64,000 nt of DNA from Ornithinicoccus hortensis (GCF_006716185.1 NZ_VFOP01000001.1:744001-808000); one strand, 5' to 3'. Shown: positions 46,112 to 55,125, counted from the stretch's first letter. The notes: a model not told the origin generated them from the sequence alone. A program made the numbers and translations.

Positions 46112-46143
46112 TTAGTATGCAGTGCAGTCACCGCGTCCGGCGC

Positions 46144-46157
46144 CTCTTGACCAAGAG
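46144..46157. promoter_or_regulatory. Palindrome upstream of the protease-sigma-CHAT operon
   Basis: CTCTTG AC CAAGAG is a perfect 6+2+6 inverted repeat about 110 bases before the subtilase start and 70 bases before the fur start. A possible -10 TAGGGT (46219-46224) lies downstream. It may be an operator; which gene it serves is unclear. Confidence 0.35.
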
Positions 46158-46264
46158 TTGACCCGGGCGGGCGTATCACGACCCGCAGCTGCCTCTCCCA
46201 TTACCGACGAGTCGGCACTAGGGTTTGGGACGGACCCGCCCCCTGGCCTGCTCCTGGAGGTGTG

Positions 46265-47785
46265 ATGTCGCCAACCGACGAGTTCCGGGTGCTCGATCCG
46301 CAGACCGCTGTCCGCCGTGGCGGGCAGGAGGTGCGCTCGACCGTGTACGCCCCCGGCAGGCTGCTGGTGCAGGGCCTGCCCGGCGAGGACCTGGACGCCC
46401 GGATCGGACGGCTCGGGGAGGTCCTGGGGGACGGGCGGGCACGGGTGGCGCCACCGGGCAAGGAGGGCGGCCGGTTGCTCCCGTTGTTGCGCGAGGCCGG
46501 GCCGGAGGTCCGGGAGCTCGCCGCCCGGTTGTGGGTGTCCGAGGTCGACCTGGAGCTGGCCGACCGGGGACGCGCGGACTCCCCGCCCGACGCCTGGGAG
46601 GCGGTGCAGCAGGTCCGTGACCTCGACCCGGAACTGGGCCGGGCCATCGGGCTGAGCCATCTGCTGCGGATCTCGGCCGCCTCCGGCGACTGGGGTGCGC
46701 ACCCCTACTGGGGCACCCACCCGTACTGGGGCACCCATCCCTACTGGGGGACGCACGGCAGCCCGGCCGCCGAGTACGGCGTGCCCGGCCGCGGCGGCCG
46801 GACCCCGGCCTCCTGGCTCGGCGGGGACCCGGCCGAACGGGCCGGTGAGGTGGGCCGAGCGCCCGTCGTGGCGGTCCCCGACACCGGGTTGGGGCCGCAC
46901 CCGTGGTTCGACGGGAGCCCCCGGGTCATCCGCGCCGCCACCTTCCTCGGGCTGCCGATCGGCGGCGCCGACCACGACCTGGACACGGCCGCCAACTACG
47001 ACCGTGACGGCCTGCTGCTGCCGTGCAGCGGCCACGGCACGTTCATCGCCGGGCTGATCCGCCAGGGCTGCCCCGAGGCCACCATCCTCCCGGTGCCGGT
47101 CGTGCACCCCAGCGGGTTCGTGCCCGAGATCGAGCTCTACCAGGCGCTCGTGCTGCTCCTGCTGCGGCACGTCACGGGGCAGGTCACCGGGGACCCGAGC
47201 CTGCTGGTGGACGTGCTGTCCATCTCCCTGGGCTACTACCACGAGACCCCGGACGACGACGGCACCACGAACTTCCTGCGCGACCTGCTCGACGAGTACG
47301 GCCGGGCCGGGATCCTCGTGGTCGCCGCCGCCGGGAACGACGGGACCGAGGAACCGATGCTGCCCGCCGGGTTCGCCGGCCAGGTCCGCCCGGCGGATCC
47401 CGCCCGGCTGCCGCTGGTCAGCGTGGGCGCCCTGAACCCCGGCGGCCGGACCACCGCGTTCTTCAGCAACACCGGGCCCTGGGTCTCCTGCCAACGGGTC
47501 GGGGCGGCCCTGGTGAGCACGGTGCCGGTCACCTTCCAGGGTGCCGGCCAGGCCTCGGTGGAGTCCACGAGCGCCAGCGGGGCGCTGCGGGGGACGATGG
47601 ACCTGGACGACTTCACCGGGGGATTCGCGGTCTGGAGCGGCACCTCTTTCGCCGCCCCCGCACTGGCCGGCGCGCTCGCCGCGCGGCTGGTCACGGCGGG
47701 CAAGACCCGCACGGTTTCCCCGGTCGAGATGGTCGACCGGGGTTGGGACGCCCTCGCGGCGGAGCTCACCTGGAAGAGGCCATGA
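46265..47785 (+). CDS. Cytoplasmic S8-family (subtilisin-like) serine protease
   Basis: A 506-residue protein. The catalytic triad is readable: Asp206 in AVPDTGLG, His257 in CSGHGTFIAGLI and Ser461 in WSGTSFAAPALAG, with VVAAAGNDG supplying the oxyanion Asn. There is no signal peptide or membrane helix, so it acts in the cytoplasm, unlike most subtilases. The N-terminal 200 residues are a unique pro- or sensor-like region containing a WGxHPYWG tandem repeat (about 141-165). GGAGG lies 5 bases before ATG 46265 (GTG 46262 is an alternative). The stop overlaps the sigma gene (ATGA). It could process the sigma factor or the CHAT protein; that is inference. Confidence 0.9.
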   Translation: MSPTDEFRVLDPQTAVRRGGQEVRSTVYAPGRLLVQGLPGEDLDARIGRLGEVLGDGRARVAPPGKEGGRLLPLLREAGPEVRELAARLWVSEVDLELADRGRADSPPDAWEAVQQVRDLDPELGRAIGLSHLLRISAASGDWGAHPYWGTHPYWGTHPYWGTHGSPAAEYGVPGRGGRTPASWLGGDPAERAGEVGRAPVVAVPDTGLGPHPWFDGSPRVIRAATFLGLPIGGADHDLDTAANYDRDGLLLPCSGHGTFIAGLIRQGCPEATILPVPVVHPSGFVPEIELYQALVLLLLRHVTGQVTGDPSLLVDVLSISLGYYHETPDDDGTTNFLRDLLDEYGRAGILVVAAAGNDGTEEPMLPAGFAGQVRPADPARLPLVSVGALNPGGRTTAFFSNTGPWVSCQRVGAALVSTVPVTFQGAGQASVESTSASGALRGTMDLDDFTGGFAVWSGTSFAAPALAGALAARLVTAGKTRTVSPVEMVDRGWDALAAELTWKRP

Positions 47786-48399
47786 ACGACATCGCAGCAC
47801 CCGATCCCAGCGCGGAGACGGGACAACCCCCGACCCTGGTGGACCGCGCCGCCGCCGCGTTCACCGCATACCAGGCGGGCGACCGCCAGCAGATGGGCGA
47901 GCTCGTCGACCTGCTCACCCCCCTGCTCTGGCACACGGCGCGCGGCGCCGGGCTGAGCGGAGCGGCGGCGGAGGACGTCGTGCAGACCGCGTGGCTGCGC
48001 CTCGTCGAGAACGCCGAGCGGATCACCTCCCCCCGCGCCGTCGTGTCCTGGTTGCTGACCACGGTCCGGCGGGAGTCCTGGCGCACCGCGAAGGCCGGCA
48101 CCCGGGAGGACGGGGACCTGGACTTCGTCCCGGAGCCGGTCAGCAATGACCCCGACCCCGCGGTGAGCACCGTGCTGCGGGAACGGGAACGGGTGCTTTG
48201 GCGCCACCTCGCGCGGCTCGGTGAGCGGTGCCAGCACCTGCTGCGGGTGATCGCCTTCGCCGACAAACCCGACTACGCGACCATCGCCGAGACCCTCGGC
48301 ATGCCCGTCGGGTCGATCGGACCCACCCGCGGCCGCTGCCTGGCGAGCCTGCGGCAGTCGTTGAGCACGGATCCGCACTGGGACGGAGGGCGGGCATGA
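47782..48399 (+). CDS. ECF-type RNA polymerase sigma factor
   Basis: A 205-residue sigma-70-family factor. Region 2 is LLTPLLWHTARGAGLSGAAAEDVVQTAWLRLVENAERITSPRAVVSWLL and region 4 the C-terminal RCQHLLRVIAFADKPDYATIAETLGMPVGSIGPTRGRCLASL. No anti-sigma gene is adjacent; the neighbours are two proteases, which suggests control by proteolysis. It overlaps both flanking genes by four bases, so the three proteins are made in fixed proportion. Confidence 0.93.
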   Translation: MNDIAAPDPSAETGQPPTLVDRAAAAFTAYQAGDRQQMGELVDLLTPLLWHTARGAGLSGAAAEDVVQTAWLRLVENAERITSPRAVVSWLLTTVRRESWRTAKAGTREDGDLDFVPEPVSNDPDPAVSTVLRERERVLWRHLARLGERCQHLLRVIAFADKPDYATIAETLGMPVGSIGPTRGRCLASLRQSLSTDPHWDGGRA

Positions 48400-48860
48400 A
48401 CACCGCTGAGGAAGAGTTCGCCGAGCTGGTACTGCCCCAGGTCAGGGACCTGTGGGCCCGGCTGGACCCGGTGCCGGCCGGGTTGACCGACGACATCAAG
48501 TACGCGCTCACCGTGCGGCTGCTGGAGGCCGAGGTGGCCGAGCTGATGCAGGTGCCGGAGATGGCGACCCGGGCGACCGGCGCCGACCTGACCCGGAGCA
48601 TCAGCTTCACCGGCGCCAGCCTGAGCCTGATGGTGATGGTGACCGAGCAGGACGAGGGGATGCTCCGGCTGGACTGCTGGGTCACCGTCGGCGGCGCGGT
48701 GGTCGAACTGCACGTGGGCGACACGGTGCGGGAGGAGACGGCCGACGAGTTCGGTCGCCTGGTCTTCACCGACGTCCCCTCGGGGACCATCCACTTCATC
48801 ACCTGGTCCGACGCCTCCCGGCAGGACCGTCCCGTGATCACCCCCAACGTCGAGCTCTGA
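48396..48860 (+). CDS. Unknown protein of the protease-sigma-CHAT operon
   Basis: A 154-residue protein: a helical N-terminal half (EEEFAELVLPQVRDLWARLDPVPAGLTDDIKYALTVRLLEAEVAELMQVPEM is split between helices) and a beta-rich C-terminal half (MLRLDCWVTVGG, VVELHVGDTVREETADEFGRLVFTDVPSGTIHF) resembling the carboxypeptidase-regulatory Ig-like fold. No enzyme motif. Its ATG overlaps the sigma stop. It might bind and restrain the sigma factor or be a protease substrate; neither is shown by sequence. Confidence 0.8.
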   Translation: MNTAEEEFAELVLPQVRDLWARLDPVPAGLTDDIKYALTVRLLEAEVAELMQVPEMATRATGADLTRSISFTGASLSLMVMVTEQDEGMLRLDCWVTVGGAVVELHVGDTVREETADEFGRLVFTDVPSGTIHFITWSDASRQDRPVITPNVEL

Positions 48861-48875
48861 GAAGGAGAGACACCC

Positions 48876-51401
48876 ACGCAGCCGATCGACCGGGCCCAAC
48901 AGCTGCTGGACCGGGGCGTCGCGGAGAACGCGGCAGGACGCCCGAGCCAGGCGGCCAGGTCGTTGTCTGCCGTGGTGCGGTTGCTCGCCGCGGACGGCGC
49001 CGACCCGGAGCACGCGCGGCTGCGGGTGCGGGCCCTGATGGGCCTGGCCACCGCGACCTTCGAGCAGCAGGGGCTGGACCCTGCCGTGGGCTACCTGGAC
49101 CAGGCCGCCGCGGCGGCGTCCGAGCTCGGCGACCGGGAGCTGGGCGTCATCTGCCACTCCCAGCGCGCCACTCTCTACGGCCGCAGCGGCAACATCGGTG
49201 AGGCCCTGCGCGAGATCCAGCTCGCGGCCCGGCACCTGGACACCCTGCCCGCCCGGGACCGGTCGGTGGTGCTGCTCAACTACGGCAACATCCTGATGCA
49301 CTCCGGTGACCTGCCCGGAGCGGTGGACCGGTTCGGGCGGAGCGCCGACATCGCCGCCGAGCACGGCCTGCACCGGGAAGCGTTCATGAGCCGCTCCAAC
49401 CAGGGGTATGCCGCCTACCTGGCCGGGGACCTGCCCCAGGCCCTCGCGCTGCTCGACGAGGCCGCGGCGGTGGAGGCGGACGCGTCCGGGGCGGTCGTCC
49501 GGCTGGACCGGGCCAGGGTGCTCATCGAGGCGGGTCTGCTGGACGAGGCGCTCGCGGTGCTGGAGGACGCGGCCGGTCTCGCCGTCGGGGAGCCGCAACA
49601 GCAGGTGCTCGGTGAGATCGAGGTGGAGCTGGCCCGGGTCCTGTTGCTGCTGGGACGTCCCCGGGAGGCGCACGGCTACGCCTCTCGGGCCCGTAGCCGG
49701 TTCCGTCGGCGGCACGCCCCGGTGTGGACGGCCCGCGCCGAACTGATCCTGGGGCAGGTCGAGCTGCTGACGGGGCGCGACCCCCAGCGGGTCCTGCGGA
49801 CCGCCGAACGGCTGACTGCACGGTTCGAGACGGCGGAGGCGCCGCTTCGTGCGGAGCACCGCCTCATCGCGGCCGAGGCCGCCTGGATGGCGGGCGAGGT
49901 CGAGGCCGCCCGGGCGCACCTGGCCCAGGTCGAGCGGATCCGCAAGCGGCTCTCGCTGCGCGGCCAGCTGCAGGTCGCCAAGCTGCAGGCCAACCTGGCC
50001 CTCGTCGACGGCCGGGAGGCGGCGGCCCGGCGCATCCTCGGTGGCGCCGCCAAGGTCCTGCTGAACGGTCAGTCCGGCAGCAACAGCACCGATCTGCGCT
50101 CGGCGGTGACGGTGTATGCCGTGCCGCTGGCCAGGCTGCACGTCGAGATGAACCGGGACCGGGGTGCGCGGGCGCTCTTCGAGGCGACCGAGAAGTGGCG
50201 CGCCTTCGGCCGTCGGCTCCAGCCGGTGCGGCCGCCGGACGACCCCGAGCTGGCGGACCTGCTCACCCGGATGCGGGAACTGCGCGAGGGATTGCGCTAC
50301 GAGCCCGTCGGCCCCGGCCGTGAGTCACTGGTCCGCCAGGAGTACGACCTGCGCCGCGAGGTGCGCGCCCGGGACTGGGTGCTCAGCCGGGGCGAGGGCG
50401 GGTCCCGGGAGTTCTCCTACCGCGACATGCGCGCGGCGCTGGCCCGGGAGGACGCCGACCTGATCTCCCTGGTGGGCCACAAGGGGCGGCTGCTGGTGAT
50501 GGGGGTCGTCGGCGGCCGGGCGATCGTGCGGGAGGTCGCGGACGAGGACCAGGTGTCCGACCATGCCAACCGGGCCCGGGCCGACCTGGACGCGGCCGGG
50601 CGGCACGAGCTCGGCGTGTTCCAGGACAGCGTCACCGGCTCGCTGCGCTCCACCATGGCGCGGCTGGACGAGTTGATCCTGCGCCCGCTGGGGGTCGGGT
50701 CGCGCCGGTTGGTCATCGTCCCGCACCGACGGACCCACACCTTGCCGTGGGGGATGGCACCCTCGTTGCGGGGTGTGCCGGTCACCGTCTCCGTCTCCGC
50801 CACCGACTGGACGGGCCGGGTCAGCGACCCGGGGACCCGCGACGGGCGGGCGCCGGTCGTCCGCGCCCTCGCCGGGCCGGCGGTGGCCCGCGCGGACGAG
50901 GAGGTCGGGGAGGTCGCGGCCATCTGGCCGGGGGGTGTGGCGATCGACTCCGACACGACCCGGGTGGCCCACCTGCGCGACGCGCTGGGGGAGGCCGACG
51001 TGGTGCACGTCGCGGCCCACGGGGACCACAACCAGCAGAACCCGATGTTCGCCTCGGTCCGGCTCACCGGCGGCCCGATGTACATCTACGACCTGCAGCA
51101 CTCCGGCGTCGGCGCCGCCCACGTGGTGCTCAGCTCCTGCGAGGTGGGGCGGTCCACGGTGCGTCCCGGGGACGAGTCGCTCGGCCTGTCCGCCGGCCTG
51201 CTGGCGCTGGGGGCGCAGTGCGTGGTGGCGGGGCTGTGCCGGGTCCCGGACGACGTCGCGGCGAGCACGATGCGCGACTACCACGCGGCCCTGGCGGCCG
51301 GCGCCGCGAGCGACGAGGCGATGGCGCGTGCCGCCGAGCAGGGTCCGCTGCTCGCCTCGGCCTTCCAGGTCTCCGGTGCCGGGTGGCGGATGCCGCGGTA
51401 G
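48876..51401 (+). CDS. TPR-CHAT protease (caspase-like), probable ACG start
   Basis: An 841-residue protein if read from ACG 48876. Residues 1 to about 480 are TPR-like helical hairpins, and the C-terminal 300 form a CHAT domain with the catalytic dyad His715 (VHVAAHGDHNQ) and Cys755 (VLSSCEVG). CHAT proteases are relatives of caspases and separases. The open frame begins at the previous stop and contains coherent TPR sequence from its first codons, and GAAGGAGAG is placed 8 bases before ACG. No ATG, GTG or TTG occurs until TTG 48963, which would remove the first 29 residues and has no ribosome site. So ACG start, or a lost ATG/GTG, is the likely reading. Confidence 0.88.
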   Translation, partial: TQPIDRAQQLLDRGVAENAAGRPSQAARSLSAVVRLLAADGADPEHARLRVRALMGLATATFEQQGLDPAVGYLDQAAAAASELGDRELGVICHSQRATLYGRSGNIGEALREIQLAARHLDTLPARDRSVVLLNYGNILMHSGDLPGAVDRFGRSADIAAEHGLHREAFMSRSNQGYAAYLAGDLPQALALLDEAAAVEADASGAVVRLDRARVLIEAGLLDEALAVLEDAAGLAVGEPQQQVLGEIEVELARVLLLLGRPREAHGYASRARSRFRRRHAPVWTARAELILGQVELLTGRDPQRVLRTAERLTARFETAEAPLRAEHRLIAAEAAWMAGEVEAARAHLAQVERIRKRLSLRGQLQVAKLQANLALVDGREAAARRILGGAAKVLLNGQSGSNSTDLRSAVTVYAVPLARLHVEMNRDRGARALFEATEKWRAFGRRLQPVRPPDDPELADLLTRMRELREGLRYEPVGPGRESLVRQEYDLRREVRARDWVLSRGEGGSREFSYRDMRAALAREDADLISLVGHKGRLLVMGVVGGRAIVREVADEDQVSDHANRARADLDAAGRHELGVFQDSVTGSLRSTMARLDELILRPLGVGSRRLVIVPHRRTHTLPWGMAPSLRGVPVTVSVSATDWTGRVSDPGTRDGRAPVVRALAGPAVARADEEVGEVAAIWPGGVAIDSDTTRVAHLRDALGEADVVHVAAHGDHNQQNPMFASVRLTGGPMYIYDLQHSGVGAAHVVLSSCEVGRSTVRPGDESLGLSAGLLALGAQCVVAGLCRVPDDVAASTMRDYHAALAAGAASDEAMARAAEQGPLLASAFQVSGAGWRMPR

Positions 51402-51431
51402 CCGGGGTCCGCCACCCGCGGCGGGCCGTCC

Positions 51432-52001
51432 TCAGACCTTGTCGGCCTGCTCCGTGGCCGGGTCCCACTTGGTCACGTTGTTCGCCGCCCAGCCGCGGTC
51501 CTTGACCGTCTCCCGGGCCTCTCGCTTCCACGGCCCGGTCAGCCGGTCGACATACAGGTAGCCGTCGAGGTGGTCCGTCTCGTGCTGGAGGCAGCGGGCC
51601 AGGTAGCCCTCGCCCTCGACGAGGATCTCGTTGCCCTCCAGGTCCGTGCCGGTCACCCGGGCCCGGGGGTGCCGCGCCAGCGGGAAGTACTCACCTGGGA
51701 CGGACAGGCAGCCCTCGCCGTCCTCGTCCTCGTTGAGGGGGGAGGGGTTGCCCAACCGCTCCAGGACCGGGTTGATCACCTCGCCGCGGGCCCGGCCGCC
51801 GTCGTCCGTCGGGCAGTCGTAGACGAAGATCCGCAACCGCACGCCCACCTGGTTGGCGGCCAGGCCGACACCCTCGGCCGCCTCCATGGTGTCGTACATG
51901 TCCGCTACCAGGGTGCGGATCTCGTCGGTGACCTCGCGCACCTTCCGGGTGGGCTGGTGCAGGGCCTTGTGTCCGATGACGGTGATGGGCCGGACTGCCA
52001 C
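51432..52001 (-). CDS. def: Peptide deformylase
   Basis: A 189-residue metalloenzyme removing the N-formyl group from new proteins. Motif 1 is GVGLAANQVG, motif 2 EGCLSVPG (Cys ligand) and motif 3 QHETDHLDG (two His ligands and catalytic Glu). AGGAG precedes the GTG start. It converges with the CHAT gene and is transcribed separately. Confidence 0.97.
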   Translation of the reverse strand: MAVRPITVIGHKALHQPTRKVREVTDEIRTLVADMYDTMEAAEGVGLAANQVGVRLRIFVYDCPTDDGGRARGEVINPVLERLGNPSPLNEDEDGEGCLSVPGEYFPLARHPRARVTGTDLEGNEILVEGEGYLARCLQHETDHLDGYLYVDRLTGPWKREARETVKDRGWAANNVTKWDPATEQADKV

Positions 52002-52118
52002 GGGGAGCTCCTAGGTGCGGGGGCTTGGGTTGCACACGGCGCGGGTGCGGGGTCGATCTTAGGTGACGGCACGGCATACGGGAGAGTCCGGCGTCACGCA
52101 CCGGGTCCGGTGCCCTCG

Positions 52119-53030
52119 TCAGTCCTGTCGCGGCCACACCCGGGGGATCGGTCCCGTGATGTCGGGGTCCTCGGCGTCGTCCCAGGCGGGGTGGACCGGC
52201 TCCTCGGCCGGCTCCACCGGTAGTGGCGCCGGCCGGTCCCGTCCGGTGCCGGCGGCCCGGTCCGAGGGTGCGTCCCGGCCGGTGCGGGCCCCCCGACGAC
52301 GCTTCTCCCGTTTGGGGCGTCCGAGCTGTCCCCAGGTGTTGATCGGCTGGTAGCCGGTGCCGATCGGTTGGTAGGCCGAGGCGGACTCGCGGGACACCTC
52401 CCAGCCGGGCCCACCGGTCGCTTCCTCGTCGTCGGCCTCACCCGGCGACTCCTCCCGTTCACGCCCGGGGACGTGGGACCTGGCCGGCGCGTGGAAGCCA
52501 CCGCCGTCCTCGTCCGGGTCGTGGCCGCCCGCGCCGAACAGGGTGTCGCACAGCTTGCGGTAGGTCTCGTCGGGGTCGACTACCCAGTTGATCTCCCGCA
52601 TCGCCTGGTCCTGTCCGGCCGACTCCAGGAGGAACTGCCCGTAGCCGAGGACCCTGCTGATCGGGGACCGGGCGTAGTTCATGTCGGTGACCTTGCGGAT
52701 CGGCATCATCGCCACCCGGTGGGTGATCAGCCCGTAGGTCATCAGCAGGCGCTTGTCGGTCGCCACGAACCATTCGTTGCGCCACTCCAGCGCCTTCCAC
52801 AGCATCCGGGCGAGCAGCGCGAACCAGACCCACCACAGGAGGAGCGCCACGTTGCCCAGCGCCGGCTCGACCTTGACCTCGACGAAGGCCACCACCAGGA
52901 AGCCGACCACGACCGTGCCGACGGGCTCGACCATCCTGGCCCAGTGGTGCCGGTTGGCCACCACGATCCGTTCGTCCGGGAGGACGTAGCGCTCGAGGAT
53001 CCGGCTGTTGATCCGGGTTCCTGGGGCCAC
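52119..53030 (-). CDS. PH-domain membrane protein
   Basis: A 303-residue protein: an N-terminal LPDERIVVANRHHW motif, two membrane helices (about 36-53, 60-80), then a bacterial PH-like domain (NEWFVATDKRLLMTYGLITHRVAMMPIRKVTDMNYARSP is split across strands) and a C-terminal charged tail of about 130 residues that is probably disordered. The function is unknown. GTG at 53030 starts it, six bases after the next small gene's stop, so the two form an operon. Confidence 0.85.
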   Translation of the reverse strand: MAPGTRINSRILERYVLPDERIVVANRHHWARMVEPVGTVVVGFLVVAFVEVKVEPALGNVALLLWWVWFALLARMLWKALEWRNEWFVATDKRLLMTYGLITHRVAMMPIRKVTDMNYARSPISRVLGYGQFLLESAGQDQAMREINWVVDPDETYRKLCDTLFGAGGHDPDEDGGGFHAPARSHVPGREREESPGEADDEEATGGPGWEVSRESASAYQPIGTGYQPINTWGQLGRPKREKRRRGARTGRDAPSDRAAGTGRDRPAPLPVEPAEEPVHPAWDDAEDPDITGPIPRVWPRQD

Positions 53031-53036
53031 CGCGGC

Positions 53037-53204
53037 CTACTCGATCAGCGCGGAGAAGAAGCGCCCGATGTTGCGGAAGCCCTGGGCGATGATGTCCCAG
53101 ATCGCCTGCAGGATGTCCGCCGCGCGCTCCGGGCTGGTGATGATCGCGTACACGAGGAACCCGAAGACGAGCCAGATCAGGATCACCTTGATCTTGCTAG
53201 GCAT
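53037..53204 (-). CDS. Small membrane protein (55 residues)
   Basis: One N-terminal membrane helix (KIKVILIWLVFGFLVYAII) followed by an amphipathic helix (RAADILQAIWDIIAQGFRNIGRFFSALIE). AAGGAG lies 6 bases before the ATG at 53204. It is upstream of and apparently co-transcribed with the PH-domain protein gene. Similar tiny proteins are conserved in actinobacteria without known role. Confidence 0.8.
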   Translation of the reverse strand: MPSKIKVILIWLVFGFLVYAIITSPERAADILQAIWDIIAQGFRNIGRFFSALIE

Positions 53205-53324
53205 CGGCACTCCTTCGGCTGGACGGGTGGTCTGACGGTGGGCACAGGGGTCCACACTGACGAGCAGTCTGGCAGCGGCCGGCCACCGTGCGGGGGAGGC
53301 GCGCCGACGTCGTGGCGCCGGGGG

Positions 53325-54485
53325 TCACCCCCGGAGCAGGCCCGAGGCGTCCAGCCGGTCCAGCGCCTCGTCGATCTCCCCGGTGCCGCCGGCGAAGCTG
53401 AGGCGCACCATCTGCCGGCCGCGGGCGGTGTCGAAGTCCACGCCGGGGGTCAGGGCCACCCCGGTCCGCGCCAGCACGTCCTGGCACCATTGCACCGAGT
53501 CATCCGTCAGGTGCGCGATGTCGCACCAGGCGTAGAACGCGCCGTCCGGCGGGGCGAAGGACCCCAGCCCCAGCGCGGGGAGGCGACGCAGCAGCAGGTC
53601 CCGGTTCACGGCATACCGCTGCACGTGGCCGTCCAGCTCCTGCCGGGCCTCGCCCGAGAAGGCGGCCACGGCGGCGTGCTGGGAGATCGCCGGCGGACAG
53701 ATGGACAGGTTCTGGGTGAGCACCTCCATCGGGCGGCGCAGGTGCTCGGGCACCAGGGCCCAGCCGAGCCGCCACCCGGTCATCGAGAAGTACTTGCTGA
53801 CCGAGCCGACCACGACGCCGGACCGGGAGGTCTGCCAGGCGCTGGCGTTGGGACGGCCGTAGCTGATGCCGTGGTAGATCTCGTCGCTGATCAACAGGCA
53901 GTCGACCTCGTCGCACCAGCGGGCGATCGCGGCGAGCTCGTCGGGGTCGATGATCGTGCCGGTCGGGTTCGACGGGCTGGCCACGATCAGCCCCCGGGGC
54001 GGTTCCGGGAGCGCCTCGAGCATCGCCACCGTCGGCTGGTAGCGGGTCTCGGCACCGCAGTCCAGCTCCAGGACCTCGCAGCCCAGCGCGGAGAGGGTGT
54101 TCCGGTAGGCGGGGTAGCCGGGCCGGGTCATCGCGACGGTGTCCCCCGCGTCGAAGGCGGCCAGGAAGAGGGTGGAGAAGGCCGCGGAGGAGCCGGTCAG
54201 CACCACGACGTCGTCGGCGGAGACCTCGATTCCGTACCAGTCCCGGTGGTGCCCGGCGATCGCCTCGCGCAACGGCAGGATGCCGGTGGCCTCGGTGTAG
54301 CCGAGCACCTCCCGCTCCATCGCCTCGGCGGCGGCCTTCCGCACGGCCGCCGGAGCCGGGGTGGAGGGTTGTCCGGCGCACAGGAAGATGGCGTCCCCGT
54401 GGGTGCGGGCGCGCTCGGAGGCCGCCCTGAGCACCTCCATCACGTGGAACGGCTCGACCCGGCTGCGGGCGGAGGGTGCCGCCAC
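53325..54485 (-). CDS. Class I/II pyridoxal-phosphate aminotransferase
   Basis: A 386-residue aspartate-aminotransferase-fold enzyme. PLP contacts are visible in VASPSNPTGTI, LISDEIYHGISYG and the Schiff-base Lys in VSKYFSMTGWRLGW; the C-terminal Arg motif is RLSFAGG. The GTG start is one base from the upp stop, so it is translated from the same message. The amino acid specificity is unclear. Confidence 0.92.
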   Translation of the reverse strand: MAAPSARSRVEPFHVMEVLRAASERARTHGDAIFLCAGQPSTPAPAAVRKAAAEAMEREVLGYTEATGILPLREAIAGHHRDWYGIEVSADDVVVLTGSSAAFSTLFLAAFDAGDTVAMTRPGYPAYRNTLSALGCEVLELDCGAETRYQPTVAMLEALPEPPRGLIVASPSNPTGTIIDPDELAAIARWCDEVDCLLISDEIYHGISYGRPNASAWQTSRSGVVVGSVSKYFSMTGWRLGWALVPEHLRRPMEVLTQNLSICPPAISQHAAVAAFSGEARQELDGHVQRYAVNRDLLLRRLPALGLGSFAPPDGAFYAWCDIAHLTDDSVQWCQDVLARTGVALTPGVDFDTARGRQMVRLSFAGGTGEIDEALDRLDASGLLRG

Positions 54486-54486
54486 G

Positions 54487-55125
54487 TCACACCACCCCGT
54501 ACAGCCGGTCCCCCGCGTCGCCGAGTCCGGGCACGATGTAGCCGTGCTCGTTGAGCTTCTCGTCGATCGCCCCGGTGACCAGCGTGACGGGTGGGTCGAT
54601 GTCGGCGACGTCCTGCTCCACCCGCTCGATCCCCTCGGGGGCGCTGAGCAGGGTGATCGCGGTGATGTGGTCGGCGCCGAGGTCCACCAGGTAGTGGATC
54701 GCCGCGGCCAGCGTGCCGCCGGTCGCCAGCATCGGGTCCAGCAGGTAGCACTGCCGCTTGTCGAGGTCGTCCGGCAACCGGTTGGCGTAGGTGTGCGCCT
54801 CCAGCGTCTCCTCGTTGCGGACCATGCCCAGGAAGCCGACCTCGGCGGTCGGCAGCATCCGCATCATCCCGTCCAGCATGCCCAGGCCCGCCCGCAGGAT
54901 CGGCACCACGAGGGGCTTGGGCGTGGACAGGTGGATGCCCGTGGTGGGGGCCACCGGGGTCTCGATGTCGAACGGGGTGACCCGCACGTCGCGGGTGGCC
55001 TCGTAGGCCAGCAGGGTCACCAGTTCGTCGGTGAGCCGACGGAACGTCGGGGTGTCGGTCCGCTTGTCCCGCAAGTAGGTGAGCTTGTGGTTGATGAGCG
55101 GGTGGTCGGCAACGTGCACGCGCAT
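54487..55125 (-). CDS. upp: Uracil phosphoribosyltransferase
   Basis: A 212-residue salvage enzyme making UMP from uracil and PRPP. The family motifs [22 protein letters not shown] (PRPP loop) and the C-terminal [15 protein letters not shown] (uracil site) are intact. The start MRVHVADHP at 55125 lies 7 bases after TAAGTT (55138-55133), so it is probably leaderless. It diverges from tadA with 17 bases between starts. Confidence 0.96.
   Translation of the reverse strand: MRVHVADHPLINHKLTYLRDKRTDTPTFRRLTDELVTLLAYEATRDVRVTPFDIETPVAPTTGIHLSTPKPLVVPILRAGLGMLDGMMRMLPTAEVGFLGMVRNEETLEAHTYANRLPDDLDKRQCYLLDPMLATGGTLAAAIHYLVDLGADHITAITLLSAPEGIERVEQDVADIDPPVTLVTGAIDEKLNEHGYIVPGLGDAGDRLYGVV

Noticed and set aside
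46262-46762. Signal peptide on the S8 protease
   Set aside because: The first 60 residues (SPTDEFRVLDPQTAVRRGGQEV...) contain no hydrophobic core or cleavage site, so export was rejected.
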